Shown: positions 42,373 through 50,030 of the stretch, piece by piece
Numbering within the stretch: the stretch's first letter is position 1
Layout: each line of letters starts with the position of its first letter
From: Streptomyces sp. JB150
Lineage (GTDB): Bacteria > Actinomycetota > Actinomycetes > Streptomycetales > Streptomycetaceae
Assembly: GCF_011193355.1 (NCBI RefSeq)
Contig: NZ_CP049780.1
Span: forward strand, 50,364 to 114,363
Direction of reading: 5' to 3'
DNA length: 64,000 nt
Position numbers and translations under genes: made by a program
Notes under the pieces: model-generated
The model's input: the letters and a program-made list of their open reading frames with translations, nothing else
Told to the model about the DNA's origin: nothing
The model's database searches: none

Positions 42373-42977
42373 CGCGCGTGCGCCGCGACGGCGGGAGCGG
42401 GGGCGGAAGCGGAGTCGGAGGCCGAAGCAGAGGCGGAGTCGGAGGCGGCCGGGACCGGGGCCGGTACGGCGGGGGTCATGCGGTACAGCACCTCCGGAGG
42501 ATGGGCCTCGTGTCCCTCGTCACCGGCGAAGTCCTCCGCGGTGAACAGGACTTCGGTGTGGACGTCGAGGCCGCGTTCGTGGGCGAACCTGCGCAGCATG
42601 AGGGCGACGGCGCGGTTGCCGGGGTTGACCGTGGTCTCCACGCAGGTGGCCCCCAGGCCGGCGGCCCGGTCGGCCAGCTCGTGCATCATCCGCGTGGCCA
42701 GGCCCGGGGCCCGGTGAGCGGGATCGACAGCCGACTGCCAGGCCATCAGCGTGTCGGGGCGCGACGGGCGGATGTAGGCGGTGACGAAGCCGATGACCTG
42801 GCCGTCGTCCGTCTCGGCGACCACGGACGTCGCGGCGAAGTCACGGAACCAGAGGTGGTAGTAGTACAGGCTGTTGGTGTCGAGGATGTCGGAGTCGCGC
42901 ACCAGTCGCCAGACCGCCGGAGCGTCCGCGGGGCGTGGGGTTCGCAGGGTGGCGAGGGGCGTGCGGGGGTCGTTCAT
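42369..42977 (-). CDS. EctA-like diaminobutyrate acetyltransferase (GNAT)
   Basis: 202 residues. The first 155 follow L-2,4-diaminobutyrate acetyltransferase: RTPRPADAPAVWRLVRDSDI, LDTNSLYYYHLWFRDFAATS, VVAETDDGQVIGFVTAYIRP, DTLMAWQSAVDPAHRAPGLA and TTVNPGNRAVALMLRRFA. The acetyl-CoA loop reads HRAPGLATRM rather than the usual R/Q-x-x-G-x-G/A consensus. The last 35 residues are a Ser/Ala/Pro/Asp repeat tail (ASDSASASASDSASAPAP). GAAAGG precedes ATG 42977. With the EctB-like enzyme at 54094 it suggests N-acetyl-diaminobutyrate or a related acyl-diamine. No EctC ectoine synthase is present, so ectoine is not the product. Confidence 0.8.
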   Translation of the reverse strand: MNDPRTPLATLRTPRPADAPAVWRLVRDSDILDTNSLYYYHLWFRDFAATSVVAETDDGQVIGFVTAYIRPSRPDTLMAWQSAVDPAHRAPGLATRMMHELADRAAGLGATCVETTVNPGNRAVALMLRRFAHERGLDVHTEVLFTAEDFAGDEGHEAHPPEVLYRMTPAVPAPVPAASDSASASASDSASAPAPAVAAHAR

Positions 42978-43964
42978 GCCGGCCTTTCGGTTGTTCGGTC
43001 GTCTCGGTTGTTCCGAGGGGGCCTCAAGGGACCTCACGGGGCAGTCGAAAGAATGCGGGCAGCGTCGACCGGCTTCGATGGATTTTCGGCACGGTTTTCT
43101 CGGCCACGTGACACATGCCGCATTCCGCGGGAAGGCACCTGTTTCTTTTCCGGCGCTTTGCCGCTGCTCTGAAAAGGCACGACCGGTGACGATGAACAAC
43201 CGCGTGAACCTGCCGCGGAAGGGCCGTGCGCAATCTGCTCCGGCGTGATGGGTGGGGGGCGCGCCAGAACCCTCAAAACACTTGCACGACCCCACTAGTC
43301 GGCGCAAGGCCACAACGGGAAGCGTCGGCTTCCTGGCTTGATCTCCGCTGCGGGAGGCACTTTTCGGCTCGTGCCGGCCGTGCTTCGCAGCGTGGTTCGG
43401 TGGCGTGCGGCAGGGGTGATCATGGTCTTGATCAGTAGGTCCTGAGAATACGGCGGGAATGATCTTCACCTTCCGCCCGGGAAGCGGAGACGCCTCACCT
43501 GTATCGCTTTTCAGACACTCCGGAATTGGTTCGCATGGAGCGAGGCAGACTGGCTAGTCGTACGTCGCTCACGCAATCTCCCTGCACGATCCCGCCTCGC
43601 GGGAACGCCGACGGAACGAGAGCGATATGAAGTGGACTTCGGGGTACCGGACCTCCGACGCCGACGACGTACCTTCGGCATGTCCTTGTCCTTGTCCTCG
43701 CCGCACCGCCGCCTCTTGAGTGGTTCGCGGTAATTCCCCCTGCGGACCGAACCGGACCGGATGGAAAACACCGGCTGGTGACCGTCGTCCGCCGTCCCGT
43801 CACCCGCACCGGCGGTCCGTACCGCCGCCCGCACTCCCTCACCGGAACCCTCACGACGGGTGCCCCTGAGCCGTACCACCCGCTCACCTGGCGCCGGTGT
43901 GCGCCCTCGCCCCTCACCTGAGCCTCCCCCTTTCCGCTGCCCTACGCGGAGGAGATCCCACCTG
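42978..43964. promoter_or_regulatory. 987-bp divergent control region of the biosynthetic cluster
   Basis: Separates the two arms of the cluster. It is less GC-rich than the flanking genes and no frame has a recognisable domain. A repeated CGGTTGTTC lies at 42988 and 43005. The ribosome site GGAGGAG of the first carrier-protein gene is at its right end. No regulator gene is inside, so control must come from elsewhere. Confidence 0.5.
42988..43013. repeat. Direct repeat, possible operator
   Basis: CGGTTGTTC occurs at 42988-42996 and 43005-43013, 17 bases start to start, just before the acetyltransferase start. The second copy is also part of the small inverted repeat CTCGG-N5-CCGAG. Could bind a regulator of the divergent arm. 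Confidence 0.45.
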
Positions 43965-44237
43965 ATGACCACGAACGACGTCCTGCGCGCCCTGACGCCC
44001 CTGATCAGCGCGCACGCCCGACACCTTCCCGCCACCGCCTCGTCCGCGCTGACCGCCGACACCCGACTGGAGCAGGACCTGCGCATGGACTCGATGGCGA
44101 TCGTGCACGTCCTGGAGGACATCGAGGACACCTTCGGCTTCGCCATACCCGACGAGCGACTCGCCGGCGTCTACACGGTCGGCGACCTCGTGGACATCGT
44201 GCGCTCCACGTCCGAGGCGCCGGAGCGGGTCGCGTGA
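43965..44237 (+). CDS. Stand-alone acyl/peptidyl carrier protein
   Basis: 90 residues, four-helix carrier fold: TRLEQDLRMDSMAIVHVLED, IEDTFGFAIPDERLAGVYTV and GDLVDIVRST. Ser43 in DSM is the phosphopantetheine site. GGAGGAG lies 12 bases before ATG 43965. The stop overlaps the GTG of the next gene (GTGA). As in butirosin biosynthesis, where BtrI carries the growing side chain, this protein probably holds an amino acid or acyl intermediate as a thioester; the phosphopantetheinyl transferase at 50023 would activate it. Confidence 0.9.
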   Translation: MTTNDVLRALTPLISAHARHLPATASSALTADTRLEQDLRMDSMAIVHVLEDIEDTFGFAIPDERLAGVYTVGDLVDIVRSTSEAPERVA

Positions 44238-45496
44238 GCGCGCCTGTGGGGCCCTGCGCGAAGGCCTCCCATCACGACGGCGACCCGCTCGTCGAGGCCA
44301 TCCGCGGCATCGACACCACGGCACTGGACTGCGTGCAGGTCAACGCGGCCGTGCTGGCCGACGCACGCCACGGACCGGGCACCCACCTCGCACTCGGCGG
44401 CCGGACGGCGTTCACGCCGCGCGCCGGAGCCGGCGGAGCCCTCCCCACCGTCGAGGAGCCTGCCGCCGAGCGGATCGAGCGGATGGGCGACGTCCTCGGC
44501 CTGAGCCTGGTCCCCGGACGGCCCGTGTCGGACGGCCGGGCGCTGCTGGACCTGCTGCCCGAGGACGGCAGTCCGCTCTACGTCGTCGGCGACGCGTTCC
44601 GCATGCCGTGGCTGCCCTACCACGGCCACCAGCACATGGAACACAGCCTCCTGCTGCGGGCCGTGGACGGGGGCGCCCGCGTCGAGGCGGTGGACGCCTA
44701 CGACAACGAGACGCCCTACGGCCGGGCGGAGCCGGTGGTGTGCTCGTACGACCGCGCCCAGGCGGCCGCGCTGTTCGACGGCTCGCCCACCCTCCCGGTG
44801 CCGGTGCGCGGCGCGCCGCCCGCCCGGTCGCCGGTGCCGGAGATCCTGGGCCGTAACGCCGAGGACGGCCGGCGGCTGCTGGCCGGTGACGCTCCCGAGC
44901 GCTATGCGGCTGCCTTCCGCGACCACCCGGACCAACAGGAGGCGTGCGCGGCCCTGCTGCTGGAGACCTGGCTGCTGAGCCGGTCACGGCGGCTGCACGC
45001 GGCCTGGGCCGCTCACCACCTGCCCGGGTCCCCCGTGGCGAGCGCCGCCGCCGAGCGGGCCGCCGCCTGGGAGACCCTGGCCGGCCAGTGCTACCTGGCC
45101 GCGCGCCGCGTGCAACGCGGCCGTCCCGTACCCCCGCAGATCCACCCCGCCCTCGCCGAACTGCTGCGCGCGGACGCGGAGTCCGCCGTGCGCGCGGCCA
45201 CCGAGCATCCAGGAGAGGCCATGCCCCACGAGCCCGCAGACGTACGCCAGACGGTGGTGCACACCGTCGCCGACATCCTGGGCGCCAGCCCCGAGGCGGT
45301 CGCCGCCACCGAAGACCTGAGCCGCCTCGAGGGCTTCGCCTCCTTCCAGATGGTGGAGACGGTGGAACGTCTGGAGGAGATGTACGGGGTCGAGTTCGCG
45401 CCCGAGGACCTCGACGCGGCCGTCCTGCGCAGCGTCGAGGGGCTGGTCGGCCTCGTGCTGCGCACCACCGCGGGAGCGGAGGTGGCGCACGCGTGA
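44234..45496 (+). CDS. BtrH-like acyltransferase/peptidase domain fused to a C-terminal carrier domain
   Basis: 420 residues. The N-terminal 170 resemble BtrH (C39-peptidase-like fold): TALDCVQVNAAVLADARHGP with Cys33, SPLYVVGDAFRMPWLPYHGH, HMEHSLLLRAVDGGARVEAV with His137 and DAYDNETPYG. A helical middle (about 230-330) follows. Residues 335-415 are carrier-like: VRQTVVHTVADILGASPEAV, EDLSRLEGFASFQMVETVER and LEEMYGVEFAPEDLDA; Ser370 stands at the phosphopantetheine position, although the local motif is FAS rather than DS. BtrH transfers an amino-acyl chain from a carrier to an amine. Fusion to a carrier domain would keep substrate in cis. GTG start overlaps the preceding stop. Confidence 0.8.
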   Translation: MSAPVGPCAKASHHDGDPLVEAIRGIDTTALDCVQVNAAVLADARHGPGTHLALGGRTAFTPRAGAGGALPTVEEPAAERIERMGDVLGLSLVPGRPVSDGRALLDLLPEDGSPLYVVGDAFRMPWLPYHGHQHMEHSLLLRAVDGGARVEAVDAYDNETPYGRAEPVVCSYDRAQAAALFDGSPTLPVPVRGAPPARSPVPEILGRNAEDGRRLLAGDAPERYAAAFRDHPDQQEACAALLLETWLLSRSRRLHAAWAAHHLPGSPVASAAAERAAAWETLAGQCYLAARRVQRGRPVPPQIHPALAELLRADAESAVRAATEHPGEAMPHEPADVRQTVVHTVADILGASPEAVAATEDLSRLEGFASFQMVETVERLEEMYGVEFAPEDLDAAVLRSVEGLVGLVLRTTAGAEVAHA

Positions 45497-47157
45497 ACAC
45501 CCGCTCCCACGCCACCGTGCTGCACGAGCTGCTCGATCTGCCCGGTGCCGGCGCCGACGCCCCGGCGGTCACCTGCGGCGAGGTGACGCTCACCCGCGCC
45601 GAGCTGGTCCGGGCCGCCCACCGCTGCGCGGCGGCGCTGCGCGCCCGGGGACTGCGGCGCGGCGACCGGCTGGTGGTGACCAGCGACAGCGGTCCCGTCC
45701 TGGTGCCGCTGCTGTTCGGGGCGTCCCGGCTCGGTGTCGTCTTCTCCGTTCTGCACGAGCAGGTCCGCGGTGACGTCCTGCGCCACGTGCTCGCCGACTG
45801 TGAGCCCGCCCTCGCGGTCGCCGCGTCGCCCGCCACCCGGGCAGCCGTGCGCGAGGCGGGCGTCGCCGCGGTGGCTCCCGAGGACGTCGACGACCTGTCA
45901 CGGGCCGCCGCCACGGACCCGGCCACCTCCGCCGACGGTGACCTCCCGGACACCGAACCCGCCGCCGGCCACACCTCGGACACCGTCCTCATCGCCGGCG
46001 ACACCTCGGACAGCGGACTCGCCGCCGGGGCCACCTCGGACACTGACTCCGCTGCCGGCGCCGCCTCCGGCACCGGCCCCGGCGACGGCCCGCTGCCCGT
46101 CGACCCGGTGTGCCTCATCTACACCTCGGGCACCACGGCGATGCCCAAGGCCGTGGTCTCCACCCACCAGCAGATGCTGTTCGCGGTGCACGCCATCGCC
46201 GAGCGGCTCGAGTACCGCGCCGACGACGTCGTCTACTGCCCGCTGCCGCTGTCCTTCGACTACGGCCTCTACCAGGTGTTCCTCGGCGCGCTCGCGGGCA
46301 GTCACGTATGGCTCGGGTCGGCCACCGAGTCCGGCCCCGCGCTCCTGGCCAACCTGGTGCGCAGCCAGGCGACCGTCCTGCCGGCGGTACCGCCGGTCTC
46401 CGCCGCGCTGGTGCGTCTGCTGCGCCGCCGACGCGACGCGGCACGGCCGCCGCTGCGGCTGCTGACCAACACCGGTGCCGCGCTGCCCGCCGACATCCCG
46501 CACGCCCTGCGCGAGGAACTGCCCGGACTGAGCGTCCGGTTGATGTTCGGCCTCACCGAGTGCAAGCGGCTCACCATCTCCGAACCGGACGAGGACGCGA
46601 TCCGCCCCGGCAGCTGCGGGCGGCCGCTGACCGGCACCGAGGTGTTCGTGGTGGACGAGGAGGGGCGGCGGCTCCCGGCCGGCGAGGTCGGCGAGATCAC
46701 CGTGCGCGGGGCGAACGTGATGGCCGGCTACTGGCGCCGCCCGGAACTCACCGCCACCCGCTTCCCCCGGCGCGACGGACTCTTCCCCGAACTGCGCACC
46801 GGCGACTACGGCTGGACCGACGAGGACGGGCGGCTGTACTTCGCCGGCCGGCGCGACGACATCTACAAGCAGGACGGCTTCCGGGTGAGCGCCATCGAGG
46901 TCGAGGCCGCCGCCCGCCGGCTGCCGGACGTGGACACCGCGGCCGTCCTGCCGCCCGACGCCACCCGCCCCGAGGCGGTCCTGGTCGTCACCGGCACGGC
47001 CGACCCCGCCACCGTCCTGCCCCGACTGCGGGAGCACCTGGAGGACTACAAGGTGCCCCGCACCTGCCACGCGGTCGACGCGCTGCCCGTCAACGCCAAC
47101 GGCAAGACCGCGAAGGCCGTCCTGGCCGGGCGGCTCGCGGAGGCCGGCCGTGACTGA
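45493..47157 (+). CDS. Stand-alone AMP-forming ligase
   Basis: 554 residues of the ANL superfamily. VCLIYTSGTTAMPKAV (A3 P-loop), LPLSFDYGLYQVFLGA, NTGAALPADIP, LMFGLTECKRLTISEP, ELRTGDYGWTDEDGRLYF, AGRRDDIYKQDGFRVSAIEV and VNANGKTAK are all present, including the last catalytic lysine. The SFDYGLY region is unlike the FDxS box of amino-acid adenylating NRPS domains, so it may activate a carboxylic acid or an amino acid through its side chain. Residues about 145-195 are a repeat-rich linker (four units near A-G-x-T-S-D). GTG start overlaps the preceding stop (GTGA). Likely loads a carrier protein in this cluster. Confidence 0.9.
   Translation: MNTRSHATVLHELLDLPGAGADAPAVTCGEVTLTRAELVRAAHRCAAALRARGLRRGDRLVVTSDSGPVLVPLLFGASRLGVVFSVLHEQVRGDVLRHVLADCEPALAVAASPATRAAVREAGVAAVAPEDVDDLSRAAATDPATSADGDLPDTEPAAGHTSDTVLIAGDTSDSGLAAGATSDTDSAAGAASGTGPGDGPLPVDPVCLIYTSGTTAMPKAVVSTHQQMLFAVHAIAERLEYRADDVVYCPLPLSFDYGLYQVFLGALAGSHVWLGSATESGPALLANLVRSQATVLPAVPPVSAALVRLLRRRRDAARPPLRLLTNTGAALPADIPHALREELPGLSVRLMFGLTECKRLTISEPDEDAIRPGSCGRPLTGTEVFVVDEEGRRLPAGEVGEITVRGANVMAGYWRRPELTATRFPRRDGLFPELRTGDYGWTDEDGRLYFAGRRDDIYKQDGFRVSAIEVEAAARRLPDVDTAAVLPPDATRPEAVLVVTGTADPATVLPRLREHLEDYKVPRTCHAVDALPVNANGKTAKAVLAGRLAEAGRD
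45961..46080 (+). repeat. Four 30-bp units inside the ligase gene
   Basis: Four imperfect 30-bp units (45961, 45991, 46021, 46051), each beginning (G/A)(C/T)C GCCGG and containing CACCTCGGACA, encode ten-residue repeats of the type AG-x-TSDT. They lie in the linker before the P-loop and keep the frame. Variation in copy number between strains is likely. Confidence 0.7.
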
Positions 47158-48529
47158 CCTCGCACTGGACGGCGCTCCGGTGACCGGCCGTACCTCGGCG
47201 CTCCACCCGTCCGACGCCCCCGCCTCGCTGGCCACCACGACACCGGCGTACCACTACGACCTGTCCGCGGTGCGCTTCGCCCACGAGCGGCTGCGGACCT
47301 GGCTGCCGCGGCCGAGCGAGCTGTACTACTCCCTGAAGGCCAACCCGCATCCGGCCGTGGTGTCCGCGCTGTACGCCCTCGGCTGCCGGGCCGAGGTCAG
47401 CTCGCCGGGCGAGCTGGACGCCGCCCTGGAGGCCGGGGTGCCGCCCGCCGACATCCTCTACACCGGCCCCGGCAAGCGTGACGAGGACCTGGACAAGGCG
47501 CTGGGCGCGGGAGTCCGCGACTTCGCCGTGGACTCCGAGTACGGCATCACCCAGCTGGACGGGGCCGCCGCCCGGCACGGCGCGGACGTCACCTACCTGC
47601 TGCGGGTCAACCCCGGCGGCGGCAGCCGCGGAGCCGGACTGCGCATGACCGGGAGCCCGTCGGCGTTCGGCGCCGACGCCGAGGACATCGCCGCTCGGCC
47701 CGAGCGGTACACGGGCGGCGAGCACGCGCGCATCGCCGGCCTCCACCTCTACCTGGCCACCAACATCGCCGACGAGGAGGCGCTCGCCGACTCCTTCGGC
47801 GAGGCGATCGGGGTGGCCCGCGCCCTGTGCGAGGCACTGCCGGTACCGCTGCGCACCGTCGACCTCGGTGGCGGTTTCGCCGCCCCGTACGCGCGCGCCG
47901 GGGACCTGCCCGCCTACCCGGGGCTCGCCGAGCGCCTGACGCGCGAGCTGGACGCGGCCCTGCCCGGCTGGCGGCGGAACGCGCCCACGGTGGCCTTCGA
48001 GTCGGGCCGCTACCTCACGGCCACCTGCGGGCGGCTGCTCACCCGCGTGCTGGACGTGAAGACCTCCCACGGCCAGCGGGTGGTCGTGCTGGACGCTGGC
48101 ATCAACCACCTCGGCGGCATGGCCGGACTGCGCCGGGTGCCACCACTGCACCCCGATGTGGTCCGGCCGGACGACACTCCGACACCCGACGCCGGCACCG
48201 CCACCGCCACCGCCACCAGCACCAGCACCAGCACCAGCACCAGCACCAACGACCCCCACCCCGACCGGCCCCCGGCGGACCCCACCGCGTCCCCCGGCCC
48301 CGCCATGATCTGCGGCCCGCTGTGCACCCCGCTCGACACCTGGGCGCGCTCACACCCGCTGCCCGCCGTCGTCCCCGGCGACCTGCTGGCCGTACCCAAC
48401 ACCGGGGCGTACGGCCTGCACGCCAGCCTCGCGCTCTTCCTGGGCCACCCGGCCCCGCTGGAGGTCGTCACCGACGACGGCGTGGTGCTGCGCAGCGACC
48501 GGCTGGCCTTCGTCCGCCGCGACGGCTGA
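47150..48529 (+). CDS. PLP-dependent decarboxylase, BtrK / diaminopimelate-decarboxylase family
   Basis: 459 residues, alanine-racemase-fold (fold III) decarboxylase. LYYSLKANPHPAVVSALYAL contains the PLP lysine (Lys63); CRAEVSSPGELDAALEAGVP, LRTVDLGGGFAAPYARAGD (PLP phosphate loop), VAFESGRYLTATCGRL and MICGPLCTPLDTWARSHPL (catalytic Cys, second subunit) all match. HLYLATNI replaces the usual HxHxGS. BtrK decarboxylates glutamate while bound to its carrier; relatives in macrolactam pathways do the same for aspartate derivatives. Between GGMAGLRRVPPL and GPLC lies a Thr/Ser/Ala repeat insert coded by a hexanucleotide microsatellite. GTG overlaps the ligase by eight bases. Confidence 0.88.
   Translation: MTDLALDGAPVTGRTSALHPSDAPASLATTTPAYHYDLSAVRFAHERLRTWLPRPSELYYSLKANPHPAVVSALYALGCRAEVSSPGELDAALEAGVPPADILYTGPGKRDEDLDKALGAGVRDFAVDSEYGITQLDGAAARHGADVTYLLRVNPGGGSRGAGLRMTGSPSAFGADAEDIAARPERYTGGEHARIAGLHLYLATNIADEEALADSFGEAIGVARALCEALPVPLRTVDLGGGFAAPYARAGDLPAYPGLAERLTRELDAALPGWRRNAPTVAFESGRYLTATCGRLLTRVLDVKTSHGQRVVVLDAGINHLGGMAGLRRVPPLHPDVVRPDDTPTPDAGTATATATSTSTSTSTSTNDPHPDRPPADPTASPGPAMICGPLCTPLDTWARSHPLPAVVPGDLLAVPNTGAYGLHASLALFLGHPAPLEVVTDDGVVLRSDRLAFVRRDG
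48195..48249 (+). repeat. Hexanucleotide microsatellite within the decarboxylase gene
   Basis: About 55 bases of GCCACC followed by CAGCAC units (each six bases), coding alternating Ala-Thr then Ser-Thr residues. The unit length keeps frame upon slippage, so the insert length can vary without inactivating the enzyme. Confidence 0.85.
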
Positions 48530-48606
48530 CCGGCGACCGCCTCCCCGCGCCCGCACGAGGACCACACCTCTCCCCCAGGCACCCACTCACTCTCAGGAGA
48601 CCCACC

Positions 48607-48864
48607 ATGGACCAGGCTTTCGTCGACACGCTCCGTCCCCACCTGCGCTACCTGACTCCCGAGCAGGAGCTGCGCCCCGAGGACCGGCTGCGCGACCTGG
48701 GGCTTAACTCCATGCAGGCCATCGATCTCGTCTTCGACCTGGAGGACAACTGCGGGGTGACGCTCCCCGACGACCAGCTCACCGACGCCAACTTCGAGAC
48801 CGCCGGCAGTCTGTGGGCCGCCGTGGAGAGCGCCCGCTCCGCCTCCCTGCAGGACGCCCGGTGA
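48607..48864 (+). CDS. Stand-alone carrier protein (second)
   Basis: 85 residues: MDQAFVDTLRPHLRYLTPEQ, DRLRDLGLNSMQAIDLVFDL and EDNCGVTLPDDQLTDANFET. Ser35 in LNSM is the phosphopantetheine site. CAGGAG lies seven bases upstream of ATG 48607 after a 77-base gap. Differs clearly from the carrier at 43965, implying two tethered intermediates. The stop overlaps the GTG of the dehydrogenase gene, so the two are probably made together and may interact. Confidence 0.92.
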   Translation: MDQAFVDTLRPHLRYLTPEQELRPEDRLRDLGLNSMQAIDLVFDLEDNCGVTLPDDQLTDANFETAGSLWAAVESARSASLQDAR

Positions 48865-50030
48865 AAGCGCTCGACCAGGCTCTCGCCGAGCGGCTGACGC
48901 CCGTGCTGCACGCGGTGGAGCGGCACGCCGCGGAGAGCGACGAGAAGGCGGCCTTCCCGCTGGACGGGCTGACCGCGATGCGCACCTCCGGCTTCCTCGG
49001 ACTGCTGGTCCCGGCCCGCTACGGCGGCCTGGGCGGCTCGGTGTCCGATCTGCTCGCCGCCTCGCAACTGATCGCCCGTCACGACATGTCGGCCGCCATG
49101 GTGTTCGCCATGCACGGCCAGCAGGTCGCGGCGCTGGTCCACCACGCCTCCGAGGAACTGCGCGAACGGGTCCTGCCCCGCGTCGCCCGGGGCGACCTGT
49201 ACCTGGGGTCGGTGACCACCGAGGCCGGCAAGGGCGGCCATCTGCTCAGCTCGGGCACGGACACCCGGCGCGCGGGTGGCCTCGTCGAACTGGACCGGAT
49301 GGCGCCGATCGTCACCGGCGGCCCCCACGCCGACGCCTTCCTGATCACCGTCCTCGCGCCCGGCGCCACCTCCGACAGCCAGGTGTCGCTGGTCTACGCC
49401 GAGCGGGAGCAACTGGACGTGCAGGTCCTCGGCGGCTGGGACCCGCTGGGCATGCGCGGAACGCACAGTGTGCCGATGCGCCTCACCGGAGCGGTGCCGC
49501 ACGACCAGGTCGTGGGCGCGCACGGCGAGTTCCGCCGGGTCATGGTCGACGTGTTCGCCCCGCTGGCCCACCTCGGCTGGAGCGCCTGCTGGCTGGGCAC
49601 CGCGGCCGGAGCCCTCTCCCGGACCCTGCGGCTGCTGCGCAGCCCGGAGGAGCGCCGCCGCCGCGACCTGAAAAGCGAGCTGCTGCTGACCCGGCTGTCC
49701 CGGGCCCGCCAGCGCGTCGACACGGTCCAGGCGATGCTCAGCCACGCCGCCGACGTGTACGTCTCCCTGTCCGAGCGGGAACGGGGCGGCGCCCCTTGGC
49801 AGTTGCTGGTCAACGCCTTGAAGGTGACGGCCTCCGAGCAGTGCCCGGCCGCGGTGGACGAGCTGATCGAGCTGGTGGGGCTGCGCCACGGCTACCTCCG
49901 CCACCAGCCGCTCGGCCTGGAGCGCGCCCTGCGCGATCTGAGGTCCGCCTCGCTGAATTACGGCAACGACCGGCTGCACCTGGCGAACGGCTCGCTCAGT
50001 CTGCTGGACCAGGAGACCACCCTTGCCTGA
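48861..50030 (+). CDS. Acyl-CoA dehydrogenase-like flavoprotein
   Basis: 389 residues. YGGLGGSVSDLLAASQLIAR, SAAMVFAMHGQQVAALVHHA, LYLGSVTTEAGKGGHLLSSG, LGGWDPLGMRGTHSVPMRLT and VELVG-type IELVGLRHGYLRHQPLGLER follow the acyl-CoA dehydrogenase order (N-terminal helices, beta domain, C-terminal helices, end of domain). The usual catalytic Glu region is not obvious (LERALRDLRSASLNYGNDRL). GTG 48861 overlaps the carrier-protein stop. The pairing suggests oxidation or FMN/FAD-dependent hydroxylation of a carrier-bound amino acid, as for acyl-carrier dehydrogenases. The flavin reductase at 53526 could supply reduced flavin. Confidence 0.85.
   Translation: MKALDQALAERLTPVLHAVERHAAESDEKAAFPLDGLTAMRTSGFLGLLVPARYGGLGGSVSDLLAASQLIARHDMSAAMVFAMHGQQVAALVHHASEELRERVLPRVARGDLYLGSVTTEAGKGGHLLSSGTDTRRAGGLVELDRMAPIVTGGPHADAFLITVLAPGATSDSQVSLVYAEREQLDVQVLGGWDPLGMRGTHSVPMRLTGAVPHDQVVGAHGEFRRVMVDVFAPLAHLGWSACWLGTAAGALSRTLRLLRSPEERRRRDLKSELLLTRLSRARQRVDTVQAMLSHAADVYVSLSERERGGAPWQLLVNALKVTASEQCPAAVDELIELVGLRHGYLRHQPLGLERALRDLRSASLNYGNDRLHLANGSLSLLDQETTLA

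Noticed and set aside
41032..42717. 561-codon open frame on the plus strand
   Set aside because: Antisense to the unknown protein, crotonase and acetyltransferase genes; no start site and no domain.
43190..43250. 18-codon ORF MNNRVNLPRKGRAQSAPA in the cluster control region
   Set aside because: No ribosome site and no support from conservation that I can see; too short to call.
45493..48529. Macrolactam beta-amino-acid starter-unit cassette
   Set aside because: The ligase/decarboxylase/carrier set is similar, but no PKS is in the window and BtrH-like proteins point to a butirosin-like logic. It remains possible if a PKS lies beyond 64 kb or left of position 1.
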